A DNA stretch of 32,254 nt from Flavipsychrobacter sp. (GCA_016786565.1 JAEUVY010000066.1:1-32254), one strand, 5' to 3'. Numbered from the stretch's first letter, positions 9,031 through 16,994 are shown. Numbers and translations are program-made. The notes: generated by a model from the sequence alone, not told the origin.

Positions 9031-11079
9031 ATGATCGGTAGAAACATAGTGATATTATTGGTTTTCTTTCAGCTGTTTGCAGTTTCTGCATCTGCACGGG
9101 GTAACAAAACATCGCTGAAGGCAAACTACTACTACAACCACTATGCCTACCACGAAGCGATCCCTTTTTTTGAGGAGCTCGTGTCCTCATCAAATGACCT
9201 TGAATCGTTAGAAAAACTCGCCGACTGTTACCGCCTGACCGGCAATGATGAAAAAGCCGCGGCTATATACAACAGGGCGACCACGACCGACACCTGCAGG
9301 CCTGAATTCTACATCAAGTATGCCCGGGTATTGATGAGGCTTGGCCGGTATGAAACTGCAGTATTGGAGTTGAAGTCATGTATTGACAAAAACGGAAACG
9401 ACACCCGTATAACAAAGCTGATAACCGCATGCGAACAGGCTGCTGAAAGATCTGCAAATGAGTTTCCGGCAGGGATCATGATCTTTCAGCCATTCAATTC
9501 TAACGGTGCAGACTTTGCCCCTACTATTTGGAACGGGTATGTGGTGTTCACCTCAGACACGGCTATAGGGCTTAAAAAAGGGTCGGATAAATGGACGGGA
9601 AATAACTACTTCAGTATTTACAAGGTAAGTTCGGATGGAGCCCGATCACCCTCTATAGATAAGGTTCCCGGCCCTAAGGATATGTACATTAAGCACCACA
9701 TAGGGCCATGTACGTTTGCCAAGGGAGGGAACGAAATGTACTATACCCGGTCACGTTACGATGCGGGATTTATAAAGGAAAAAGCGAAAGGTGGTGCCGA
9801 TAGTTCAGTTTACCTCGAGATAATGATAGCCGGGGATTTTGATAGCTCAACACAGAAATTCAAATCAATAAAACCATTTCGTCACAACAGCACCACCTAT
9901 TCTGTGGCGCATCCGGCGGTATCGCCTGACGGGAAGCGGCTTGTCTTCTCATCAGACAAACCGGGAGGCTATGGCGGGCGAGACCTTTATATGTGTACCA
10001 ACGACTATGGGAGTTTGTGGAGCGTTCCGATACTGATCGACTCAATGATAAATACGGAAGGCGATGAAGTATTCCCATGGTGGGCCGATGACAGCACACT
10101 CTATTTCTCGTCGGACGGGCACAGTGGACTGGGCGGCCTGGATATCTTCCGTGTACAACTGAACAGGCAGGAAAATGAATGGGCAAACCGGGAAAATATG
10201 CCGCAACCGTTGAATTCGTCTTATGACGACCTGTCTCTGGCGCTACCCGCTAATGCCGGAAGTGGCTATTTCTCGTCTGACAGACCATCAAAAATGGCAG
10301 GTGATAACATATTTTTCTATCGCCGAATGAAGCTTTACATGAAAGTGATGGTAGTAGATTCTGCCACCGGCAAACCGCTGGATGCTCATATTACAAGTAG
10401 CTCGGTAAAAACGGGTAGTAACCAGAATTTGACTGCCGGCACTGCCTTTGTGGAACGACTGTGGCCGGATGCCGAGTATTTTGTGAGTGTAAGCCGAAAG
10501 TATTACAAACCTCAGTCCCTATCATTCGTTGCTACCTCGGCGGTAGGGACAGGCGAGACCGATACCATTTTTCAGAAAATTGCATTGGCCGCGATAGACA
10601 ATAGCTGGGACTCCACATTTGCGATCACTATTACAGAAACCGAGGGCGGCACACGCCCCGGCATCATGGACAGCCCGGCTATCAGCAGTTTTGAGGTCAA
10701 CAAAGTCTATGTGATCGGGTATTTCGACTTCAACTTCAGTAAATTCTATTACAAAGCGGGCAAAGCCGATATAAATGTGGAGAAGCGAGTGGTATTGGAC
10801 ACACTGGCTAATATCCTGAGAAGAAACCCAACAATGGCCATTCAGGTGCGTGCGCATACCGACTGCCGTGGCACAAGTGAGTACAATATGAAGCTTTCCA
10901 TAGAACGCGCCGCGTCTGTGGTGGAGTATCTTCAAAAAAAAGGCATTACTGCAAACAGGCTCGAATACAAAGGGTTTGGAGAAACTGCCCCCATCATACC
11001 CTGCCCCGATTGTCAGGCATGCACAGAGGAACAACACGCCCAGAACAGGGTACTTGAGTTCAAAGTGCTTAAGATCTAA
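9031..11079 (+). CDS. PorE-like OmpA family protein: TPR, PD40 beta-propeller, regulatory-like beta-sandwich, OmpA peptidoglycan-binding domain
   Basis: A 682-residue envelope protein. A signal peptide ends near VSASA (about residue 22). TPR helices follow at about 25-140, including HEAIPFFEELVSSS and ETAVLELKSC. Next is a PD40/WD40-like propeller (about 150-430) with blades such as AVSPDGKRLVFSSDKPGGYG and LYFSSDGHSGLGGLDIF. A carboxypeptidase-regulatory-like sandwich lies at about 440-520, and an OmpA C-terminal domain at about 570-682 keeps the peptidoglycan-binding Asp and Arg (HTDCRG, LSIERA). The same domain order occurs in the T9SS protein PorE, which anchors the PorP-containing trans-envelope complex to peptidoglycan. 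It is the last gene of the adhesin/PorP-SprF unit, four bases after its partner. Cysteines CPDCQAC near the C-terminus are suited to disulfide formation. Domain assignment is strong; the T9SS role is inferred from architecture and neighbours. There is no lipobox. Confidence 0.88.
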   Translation: MIGRNIVILLVFFQLFAVSASARGNKTSLKANYYYNHYAYHEAIPFFEELVSSSNDLESLEKLADCYRLTGNDEKAAAIYNRATTTDTCRPEFYIKYARVLMRLGRYETAVLELKSCIDKNGNDTRITKLITACEQAAERSANEFPAGIMIFQPFNSNGADFAPTIWNGYVVFTSDTAIGLKKGSDKWTGNNYFSIYKVSSDGARSPSIDKVPGPKDMYIKHHIGPCTFAKGGNEMYYTRSRYDAGFIKEKAKGGADSSVYLEIMIAGDFDSSTQKFKSIKPFRHNSTTYSVAHPAVSPDGKRLVFSSDKPGGYGGRDLYMCTNDYGSLWSVPILIDSMINTEGDEVFPWWADDSTLYFSSDGHSGLGGLDIFRVQLNRQENEWANRENMPQPLNSSYDDLSLALPANAGSGYFSSDRPSKMAGDNIFFYRRMKLYMKVMVVDSATGKPLDAHITSSSVKTGSNQNLTAGTAFVERLWPDAEYFVSVSRKYYKPQSLSFVATSAVGTGETDTIFQKIALAAIDNSWDSTFAITITETEGGTRPGIMDSPAISSFEVNKVYVIGYFDFNFSKFYYKAGKADINVEKRVVLDTLANILRRNPTMAIQVRAHTDCRGTSEYNMKLSIERAASVVEYLQKKGITANRLEYKGFGETAPIIPCPDCQACTEEQHAQNRVLEFKVLKI

Positions 11080-11130
11080 ATTCGGCGCATCTGTGAAGGA
11101 AGTATATAATGCGAAAAAGAGAGATAAATT

Positions 11131-11161
11131 TTTGTATTTCAGAATGGAACGCATATCTTTG
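11131..11161 (+). promoter_or_regulatory. Bacteroidota-type promoter of rpsP
   Basis: TTTG at 11131-11134 and TATCTTTG at 11154-11161 are separated by exactly 19 bases, matching the known -33/-7 consensus (TTTG/TAnnTTTG) of the housekeeping Bacteroidota sigma factor. Transcription would start about 37-40 bases upstream of the rpsP ATG. The leader contains a weak A/T-only hairpin at 11171-11196. Confidence 0.85.
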
Positions 11162-11205
11162 CAGTCCGAAAAATTATTGTTAACGCAAAATAATTTCTAT
11201 TATTT

Positions 11206-11718
11206 ATGTCGGTAAAAATCCGTTTGCAGAGACATGGGTCGAAGAAGCGCCCATTCTACTTCATCGTAGCGGCTAGCACAACTGCTCCCCGCGATGGTAA
11301 ATTCATTGAAAAACTGGGTACTTACAACCCACTCACAGTTCCGGCTACTATCCGTATGAACCGTGAGCGTGCGCTCCACTGGTTGGACAAAGGTGCACAA
11401 CCTACCAACACTTGCCGCAGGATCCTTTCTTTCAAAGGTGTTCTGTATCTGAAACACCTGATGCGTGGTGTATCTCTGGGTCTGTTCGATCAGCAGACTG
11501 CTATGGAAAAATTCGAAAAGTGGAACGGAGAGCATGAAGAGCTTGTAGCTCGTCGTGAAGAAGCTCACCGCAAGCACAAAGCTGACAAACGTCATGAAAC
11601 AATGAAAGAGTCAGTTCGCAAAGTAGAAGAAAAGAATCTGGCCAAAGCTGCACAAGCTGAAACTTCTGACCAACCTGATGTTGTAGAAGGAGAAGCTTCT
11701 GAATCTGCTGAAGCATAA
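11206..11718 (+). CDS. rpsP: 30S ribosomal protein S16 with long C-terminal extension
   Basis: Small-subunit ribosomal protein S16, needed for 30S assembly. The conserved core occupies about residues 1-85: MSVKIRLQRHGSKKRPFYFI at the N-terminus, then APRDGKFIEKLGTYNP and RALHWLDKGAQPT. The remaining 85 residues are a basic, probably helical stretch (about 100-150, rich in Lys, Arg, Glu and His) and an acidic tail (EGEASESAEA). Most bacterial S16 proteins have 80-90 residues; extended forms of 170-190 are normal in Bacteroidota. The gene has its own consensus promoter and ends in a perfect bidirectional terminator, so it is monocistronic here. The common neighbours rimM and trmD are absent. 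Confidence 0.97.
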   Translation: MSVKIRLQRHGSKKRPFYFIVAASTTAPRDGKFIEKLGTYNPLTVPATIRMNRERALHWLDKGAQPTNTCRRILSFKGVLYLKHLMRGVSLGLFDQQTAMEKFEKWNGEHEELVARREEAHRKHKADKRHETMKESVRKVEEKNLAKAAQAETSDQPDVVEGEASESAEA

Positions 11719-11734
11719 TTCTGATAATACTTAC

Positions 11735-11772
11735 AAATAGAAATAGCGACCATTTGGTCGCTATTTCTATTT
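11735..11772. terminator. Bidirectional terminator between rpsP and the convergent surface-repeat gene
   Basis: A perfect 17-bp inverted repeat (11735-11751 with 11756-11772, loop ATTT) starts 16 bases after the rpsP stop. It lies 20 bases beyond the stop of the opposing gene. Its distal arms are A/T-rich, giving a U-rich 3' end on both strands, so it can stop transcription from either side. Confidence 0.93.
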
Positions 11773-11792
11773 TATGCGATATCAATTAGTTG

Positions 11793-13640
11793 TTAGAAAT
11801 GCACCTGTATCCCGCCCTTGTACCCTATGCGCATTTCCATTTGCTGCGCCACCGCCATTCCTGAATAAAGAATGCGCGTTTCTACCAGAGGAGCGTCGGG
11901 TTTGTAATTAAAGAACGACACATTGTAGCCTGCACCTGCAAACAGCTCAAACGCGCCTACCCTGATCGACGGCATCACACGCACGCTATACTCGTTATAG
12001 AACAAACCTCGGGCGTCAGTCAGCGATACCGCCGCTATCTCATTATTGATCCTGAACTTTCTATATACAGGCAAATGCGCCCCAATACCTGCTTCCATAC
12101 CGGCGAGAACAGAAGAGCCTGATACATTGCCCCCCAGACCGAATATACCATACAACACCCTACCGCCTGAACGCAGCGTAACAAACGAGGTCCCGTAATC
12201 ATCAACTGAAACGCCAAGCGCCTTTTCGCCAGACCTAACAATGTTGATGATGCCTATAGGATAATCGGATGAATCTGCAACGTTTATAAAACCTGCCATC
12301 TGCACGCCTTTCACTCTGCCGGCTATATTGATGAAGCCGGCGATCTGGGCACCTTCTACGTTTTCAGCAATATTGATGAAGCCGGCAACCTGAGCGCCCC
12401 TAACCCGACCGGCAATGTTCATAAAGCCGGACGCCTGAACATTGGCGGTTTTAGCCCCGTTCATAAAACCAGCGGCCTGAACGCCCTGCAGCGTATCTGC
12501 CGCTACATTCATGAAACCAGATGCCTGAACGCCCTCAACCTTGTCGGCTTTGTTCATGAATCCGGCGGCCTGCACACCCTGTACACTACCTACTACAAAA
12601 TTGCTGAACCCACTGGACTGAACCCCTTCAACGTTTCCGGCAACTACATTGAACACTCCTGCCGCCTGTACGTACTTCACATCGCGCTTATCAATATTGA
12701 ACATTCCGGCAACCTCAACGCCCTCAACGCCTGCTGTGTACCCACCCAATAAATTAAAAGAGAACTTATTGGCAACCTGTCCGCTCATTTTACCATGCGT
12801 ACCTACACCCGGGATAACAGAAAACTGGTAAGGTTTGTCTACGAAGAACTTACCCAGATTCAAACTTTGGGTCTTTAGTTTAGAGGATATCAATTTCCTG
12901 CCAAACCAGGAACGCCCGACACCGGAATATTGGGTGACCACCATGTCGGGCAACGCATAGGTTTCCGGCAGAATGGTCAAAGACAGCTCCTGATCGTAGC
13001 CCTTAATTAATGATACGCTCGTATCTACATAAAACCCTTTACTGACAACGATCTCCGCCGAATTGTATTTTTCCCTATCACGAAGATGTAACGAAAAATG
13101 GCCGTCCTTATCTGTAATTGCGGAAGCCAATTGCTGCCGCTCGAAGACACTAACATCAGCCAGTGCGTCGCCGGTATTACCATCGGTGATAAACCCACTT
13201 ATTGTGTACCATTTCTCTTTCTCCGGTGGTTGCAGGATCACGTATTTGTCTGTTTCCACATACCGAAATTGCTCTCCCAGAACGCCATCCAACACCTGCT
13301 TTACCGACTGGCCATGTGCAGATACCGATACAAGGCTATCCTTTTTGATGAGGTTACTGTTGTAGGAGAAGTAAAATCCACCCTGCCTGCCTATAGCTTT
13401 CAGCACTTCGGCAAGCGGCTTTTTGCTCATTTCAAGCGACACTTTGTTTTGCAGAAGACTCTTGGTCTGCCCATGTAATGGGCAGGGCACTAAACCCAAA
13501 AGCAAGAATGAACACAACTTTATGTAGTAGTGTCTTATTGGTGAACCGGGTAACAACAAAGTGAATGGTAGATTTAAAGACATGTAGCGGCAGATAGCGA
13601 TATACAAAAATATTAATTTAAAAACGGATACTCTTCCCAT
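11793..13640 (-). CDS. STN / carboxypeptidase-regulatory-like / LA_2272-type surface-repeat protein, last gene of a sigma-FecR operon
   Basis: A probable outer-membrane protein (615 residues from ATG 13640). A hydrophobic stretch ends near LVPCPLHGQ (residue 58). An STN domain spans about 67-138 (LAEVLKAIGRQGGFYFSYNS, VKQVLDGVL) and a carboxypeptidase-regulatory-like sandwich about 145-225 (ISGFITDGNTGDALADVSVF). Ten repeats of 14-16 residues follow at 305-456, of the form VEGVQASGFMNVA, typical of LA_2272 surface-repeat proteins. The C-terminal part is beta-rich and ends in Phe. There is no TonB plug and no SusC-like barrel. In signalling TonB receptors the STN domain contacts a FecR-type anti-sigma factor, and a FecR gene lies 19 bases upstream. 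I infer a sensor or output of that pathway. The start is uncertain: ATG 13583 would give a shorter leader of about 39 residues before the STN domain. Confidence 0.82.
   Translation of the reverse strand: MGRVSVFKLIFLYIAICRYMSLNLPFTLLLPGSPIRHYYIKLCSFLLLGLVPCPLHGQTKSLLQNKVSLEMSKKPLAEVLKAIGRQGGFYFSYNSNLIKKDSLVSVSAHGQSVKQVLDGVLGEQFRYVETDKYVILQPPEKEKWYTISGFITDGNTGDALADVSVFERQQLASAITDKDGHFSLHLRDREKYNSAEIVVSKGFYVDTSVSLIKGYDQELSLTILPETYALPDMVVTQYSGVGRSWFGRKLISSKLKTQSLNLGKFFVDKPYQFSVIPGVGTHGKMSGQVANKFSFNLLGGYTAGVEGVEVAGMFNIDKRDVKYVQAAGVFNVVAGNVEGVQSSGFSNFVVGSVQGVQAAGFMNKADKVEGVQASGFMNVAADTLQGVQAAGFMNGAKTANVQASGFMNIAGRVRGAQVAGFINIAENVEGAQIAGFINIAGRVKGVQMAGFINVADSSDYPIGIINIVRSGEKALGVSVDDYGTSFVTLRSGGRVLYGIFGLGGNVSGSSVLAGMEAGIGAHLPVYRKFRINNEIAAVSLTDARGLFYNEYSVRVMPSIRVGAFELFAGAGYNVSFFNYKPDAPLVETRILYSGMAVAQQMEMRIGYKGGIQVHF
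12273..12728 (-). repeat. Ten LA_2272-type surface repeats
   Basis: Ten successive units of 42-48 bases encode V-x-G-V/A-Q-x-A/S-G-F-M/I-N-x-A followed by a short variable turn. The central copies are the most alike; the first two differ more (AGMFN, AGVFN). The short strand-turn period suggests stacked beta hairpins, either barrel strands or a solenoid. Confidence 0.85.
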
Positions 13641-13659
13641 CTCAGGCAGCCCCGAGCAG

Positions 13660-14673
13660 CTATCGTCGTTCTTTCAGCAACACCTTGCCATCCCTACGTT
13701 CTACAATCATCTCATTCCGGAAAGTCTTACCAATAACATCAATAATATTGTCGAGCGATTCGTTTGGAAAGGTTGCAGATAAGGGTAGAGTCTGCAACCT
13801 GGGGCTCTCAATTACAATCTGTGCATTATAAGCATCATTAAGCGTAGCGACCACCTTGTACAGCGGAACAGCATTGCAAACAAATTCATTAGTGCGGTAA
13901 TAATTGTAGAGTTCATCGGTTACGTTTTCGGTGACAGGTGTATCATTCGCCGTAGTGACGGTAGTTTTTTGTCCGGGATTCAAACGCACTGTGCGCTCCT
14001 TCTTTGTCACCTCCACGATACCCGTTTCCACGATCACCTCGGTAACATCGCGCCTGCTTTTCACATTGAATGACGTGCCGACTACCCGTACTGAGGAGTT
14101 ACCGGCATCAATAATAAACGGATGTTCCTTATCGGGGGTTATGTTGAAGAACGCCTCTCCTTTCAACACGACAGACCTTGTCTTGCCATCGAAATGGGCA
14201 GGATAAGACAATTCAGAGTGCTTGTTAAGCGTCACCACCGAACCGTCAGGCAACGTATAGATCATCACCTTGTCGTTGGTTTGTGCAAGGATATTTCCGC
14301 TATCAGATCCATTCCACGTGTACATGATCCAGGCTGCGCCTGCCATTACCACAAGAACTGCTGCCGCTTTCACCCACGACAATCCGTGTAATGGGATCTG
14401 TTTAGCTGATCTTCGGTCACTATCCTTCCCTTTTGCCTCTTCGAGTTCCACCCTGTTCATGAACCTGCCCCAGGCCTCATCTGCCGTTACGGTTGTGCGT
14501 CCTTCCAGCTTCTTGCTCTCGCTCCATATCAGGCTGAAATCGTCAAAATACTTGCGATTCTCCGGGCTTTCTGCAACCCAATCAAGTACTGCGTCCACCT
14601 CATCTGTTGTAGCCTCGCCAGCCAGGTATTTCACCAGCATGTCGTCATATATATAATCTTTGTTCGTGCTCAC
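13660..14673 (-). CDS. FecR-family anti-sigma factor (FecR plus DUF4974)
   Basis: A 337-residue single-pass inner-membrane anti-sigma factor. The cytoplasmic N-terminus (LVKYLAGEATTDEVDAVLDW) would bind the sigma factor. One transmembrane helix lies at about 101-119. The periplasmic FecR domain (about 125-245) includes YTLPDGSVVTLN, VVLKGEAFFNITPD and VVGTSFNV. A DUF4974 domain (about 258-335) follows, with VPLYKVVATLNDAYN and LDNIIDVIGKTF. In this family the periplasmic part receives the signal from an STN domain of an outer-membrane protein. The gene sits 12 bases after the sigma factor and 19 before an STN-bearing gene, giving the complete signalling set. The start is a GTG; the next ATG (residue 12) would cut into the conserved N-terminal helix, so I keep the GTG. 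Confidence 0.93.
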   Translation of the reverse strand: MSTNKDYIYDDMLVKYLAGEATTDEVDAVLDWVAESPENRKYFDDFSLIWSESKKLEGRTTVTADEAWGRFMNRVELEEAKGKDSDRRSAKQIPLHGLSWVKAAAVLVVMAGAAWIMYTWNGSDSGNILAQTNDKVMIYTLPDGSVVTLNKHSELSYPAHFDGKTRSVVLKGEAFFNITPDKEHPFIIDAGNSSVRVVGTSFNVKSRRDVTEVIVETGIVEVTKKERTVRLNPGQKTTVTTANDTPVTENVTDELYNYYRTNEFVCNAVPLYKVVATLNDAYNAQIVIESPRLQTLPLSATFPNESLDNIIDVIGKTFRNEMIVERRDGKVLLKERR

Positions 14674-14685
14674 TGACTACAATTA

Positions 14686-15234
14686 TTAAAAGTTGAATAA
14701 TAGAATTAACAGGATAGGGAGGTATTCAGCCAATTGGGTCCTCAGGATCTTCAGTGCTTTGCCCATTTGGTTCTCTACGGTTTTGACCGAAAGACCAAGC
14801 CTATCGGCGATCTCAAGATATTTAAGCTGTTCGAAACGGCTCATCTGGAAAATAGTACGGCATTGCTCAGGCAATGCGCGCAACGCCTGATCGAGCTTTT
14901 CTTCCAATTCTTTCAGCTTCAGTTTTTCCGCGGCATTATTCAAATTTTCCATAGTGCGTGCCATATGAACTCTATAGGCTGCCTTAACTTTCTCATGTTT
15001 CACATGATTGAGACACTCATTGTAAACGCTACGGTATAGGTAGCCGGCCATAGTGCCCGAAATATCAAGTTGGTCTTTGTTTTTCCAGAGCTTATAAAAC
15101 ACATTCTGCACCATTTCTTCCGCCATCAATTCATCTTTGATGATCGTATAGGCATATCGATGCAACCCCTCGAAATGGGTTTTGAACGCATCTTCGATCA
15201 TGCGCTTACTATCTATTATAGTTTCATTGATCAT
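14686..15234 (-). CDS. ECF RNA polymerase sigma factor, Bacteroidota family (RpoE-like)
   Basis: A 182-residue alternative sigma factor. Region 2 lies at about 16-85 (FKTHFEGLHRYAYTIIKDEL, AEEMVQNVFYKLW, MAGYLYRSVYNECLNH). Region 4 lies at about 115-170 (LPEQCRTIFQMSRFEQLKYL, EIADRLGLSVKTVENQMGKA), a clear helix-turn-helix. The hydrophobic C-terminus (EYLPILLILLFNF) is common in this family. I chose ATG 15234: the longer frame to 15279 has only a TTG start, and a TATATTTG element at 15258-15265 lies between the two. The gene heads a three-gene operon with a FecR anti-sigma factor and an STN/surface-repeat protein. Such sigma factors are held inactive until the envelope signal arrives and usually activate their own operon. 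The regulon outside this operon is unknown. Confidence 0.94.
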   Translation of the reverse strand: MINETIIDSKRMIEDAFKTHFEGLHRYAYTIIKDELMAEEMVQNVFYKLWKNKDQLDISGTMAGYLYRSVYNECLNHVKHEKVKAAYRVHMARTMENLNNAAEKLKLKELEEKLDQALRALPEQCRTIFQMSRFEQLKYLEIADRLGLSVKTVENQMGKALKILRTQLAEYLPILLILLFNF

Positions 15235-15257
15235 GTGAACTGTTTGGTAACCTTTCT

Positions 15258-15265
15258 CAAATATA
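15258..15265 (-). promoter_or_regulatory. Possible -7 element upstream of the sigma-factor operon
   Basis: On the minus strand this reads TATATTTG, matching the Bacteroidota -7 consensus TAnnTTTG, 23 bases upstream of ATG 15234. I find no TTTG at the expected -33 position, so it is a half-site match and could be chance in AT-rich DNA. Confidence 0.35.
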
Positions 15266-15420
15266 ATCGCTTCTTCCAAGCCTTTTATTTAGAGGAAGAC
15301 AACCGTGAAAGAAAATACCCCTATGCCGGTGAGAAAAAATTTAGGCTTTCTTTTTCCGGGGTTATTGGGAAGGTCATGGTTGACCAGAAAATATGAGAAT
15401 ATTTAACTGCAAAAAACTGA

Positions 15421-15434
15421 TAATCAATTGATTA
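15421..15434. promoter_or_regulatory. Perfect 14-bp palindrome TAATCAATTGATTA
   Basis: A perfect inverted repeat with no loop. It lies between the terminator of the phosphohexomutase gene and the sigma-factor operon, 186 bases upstream of the sigma ATG. It overlaps the U-run of that terminator by four bases. A dimeric regulator site is possible, but no second copy or regulator gene is visible. Confidence 0.25.
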
Positions 15435-15467
15435 AAATAAAATCGCCCGGCCGTTGCAGCCGGGCGA
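15431..15467 (-). terminator. Rho-independent terminator of the phosphohexomutase gene
   Basis: On the minus strand a 9-bp GC-rich stem (15467-15459 with 15451-15443, loop of seven bases) is followed by TTTTATTTTAAT. It lies 21 bases past the stop codon of the minus-strand gene at 15489. Confidence 0.9.
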
Positions 15468-15488
15468 CAAGTTTAAATATTTATAGGC

Positions 15489-16895
15489 CTACGCAAGGAT
15501 AGTTGCCTTAACATCTGTAAGGATGTCCAGGGTTTCTTCCTTACTATTGCCTTCAGCATATACACGCAGCAAAGGCTCAGTACCCGAAGCCCGAAGCATG
15601 ATCCATCCGCCATTATCCAGGTGATATTTCACACCATCGATCGTCTCAACCCGGTTAAAGCTGTATTTACCGAATTTGGCATAACCACCATCGGCAGCCT
15701 TTTTAATGATAGCCTCTTTCTTCTCGTTTTCGATATGCAGGTCATGCCTGTCATAAACAAAACGACCGATGATCTCATAGACCTCTTCGCAAAGCTGTTT
15801 CAGCGTTTTGCCGGTTTCATTCATGTATTCATAGAGGGCAAGACCGTCGTAAATGCCATCGCGCTCAGGAATATGTCCCTTCACGGCTATACCACCACTT
15901 TCCTCACCACCAACCAGCACATCTTCATGTACCATTATCTCGCTGATGTATTTGAACCCGATCTGTGTCACCTCAATAGGAAGACCGTAGTGTGCGCATA
16001 ACTTCTTCACCCTATCGGTTACAGAAAACGCGATCACTACCTTGCCGTTCATTCCCTTGTACTTATGCAGGTAGTTGATGAGCAGCAGAATGATGTTGTG
16101 TGCATCAACGAAATTTCCGTCTTCGTCGTACAGGCCAATTCGGTCGGCATCGCCATCGGTAGCCAGACCTATTTTGATCTCCGGCGTTGTTGCAACCGTG
16201 TTTGCGAGTTCCTTCAGGTTCTTGTCCAGCGGCTCAGGTGCCTGACCGTGGAAGCCCGGGTTATCATCGCAATGAATAAGAACTGCACCCGGCAGCAAAC
16301 GGCGTATCACGTTCTGACCCGCACCATACATGGCGTCATAAGCTATCTTGAAAGGCGACTTTGACAGCTTTTCAAAGTCAAATTTTTCCTTCAGATAGTC
16401 GACATACATGTCTTCCAGAGCAATGTACTCTAACATGCCTTTATCCTGCCATTGAGCAATTGACTGCGATGGCATTTCTACCTCATCAGGTATCATAGCT
16501 TCAACAGCGGCAATATCTTTGGGACTTGAAGGACCGCCATGCGCGCCCTTCAATTTATAACCATTGTAAGTAGGGGGATTATGTGAGGCTGTGATCACCA
16601 CACCCTGGTGCGCGTTGAGCTTCAATACGCCCAATGAGATCATGGGAGTACTGATAAAACCATTGGCAAGCAACACTTTAACGCCATTTGCACAAAGGAC
16701 AGATGCTGCAGTCTCTGCAAACAACTTACCACCAAATCGGCAATCGTGGCCCACCACTACTACAGGCTTTTCGTGTTTTGAATGCAACCAGTCAGCAAGC
16801 CCCTTGCTCACACGCGCCACATTATACACAGTAAAATCTTTAGCGATGATGGCACGCCATCCGTCAGTACCAAACTTTATCTTTTCAGTTGTCAT
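15489..16895 (-). CDS. Phosphoglucomutase/phosphomannomutase family protein (alpha-D-phosphohexomutase)
   Basis: A cytoplasmic phosphohexomutase of 468 residues that moves phosphate between C6 and C1 of a hexose, supplying sugar-1-phosphates for nucleotide sugars. All four family loops are present. These are the phosphoserine loop TASHNPP (Ser104 is the phosphate carrier), the metal loop DGDADR (Asp247, Asp249, Asp251), the sugar-binding GGEESGG, and the phosphate-binding loop RASGTEP (about 435-441). Length fits the family. The GEESGG form and overall size suit glucose or mannose phosphates over glucosamine-phosphate (GlmM), but substrate choice cannot be read from sequence alone. The gene stands alone, with a strong terminator and a possible promoter in the divergent gap before the aldehyde dehydrogenase. 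Confidence 0.93.
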   Translation of the reverse strand: MTTEKIKFGTDGWRAIIAKDFTVYNVARVSKGLADWLHSKHEKPVVVVGHDCRFGGKLFAETAASVLCANGVKVLLANGFISTPMISLGVLKLNAHQGVVITASHNPPTYNGYKLKGAHGGPSSPKDIAAVEAMIPDEVEMPSQSIAQWQDKGMLEYIALEDMYVDYLKEKFDFEKLSKSPFKIAYDAMYGAGQNVIRRLLPGAVLIHCDDNPGFHGQAPEPLDKNLKELANTVATTPEIKIGLATDGDADRIGLYDEDGNFVDAHNIILLLINYLHKYKGMNGKVVIAFSVTDRVKKLCAHYGLPIEVTQIGFKYISEIMVHEDVLVGGEESGGIAVKGHIPERDGIYDGLALYEYMNETGKTLKQLCEEVYEIIGRFVYDRHDLHIENEKKEAIIKKAADGGYAKFGKYSFNRVETIDGVKYHLDNGGWIMLRASGTEPLLRVYAEGNSKEETLDILTDVKATILA

Positions 16896-16932
16896 ATTAT
16901 TCGGGAAAATGGAACGTTAAAATTATGATGCG

Positions 16933-16940
16933 CAAAAGTA
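16933..16940 (-). promoter_or_regulatory. Possible -7 element of the phosphohexomutase promoter
   Basis: The minus strand reads TACTTTTG, a match to TAnnTTTG, 37 bases upstream of the start codon at 16895. At the 19-base distance the -33 position reads GCTG, only a partial match to TTTG. Confidence 0.4.
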
Positions 16941-16994
16941 TGAAACGTTTTGTACCGTTCAGCTATCTAATTTTACTACATCAAACATCTGAAC

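Noticed and set aside
15235..15279. N-terminal extension of the sigma factor from TTG 15279
   Set aside because: Non-ATG start; the extension is not part of the family fold and contains a possible -7 promoter element.
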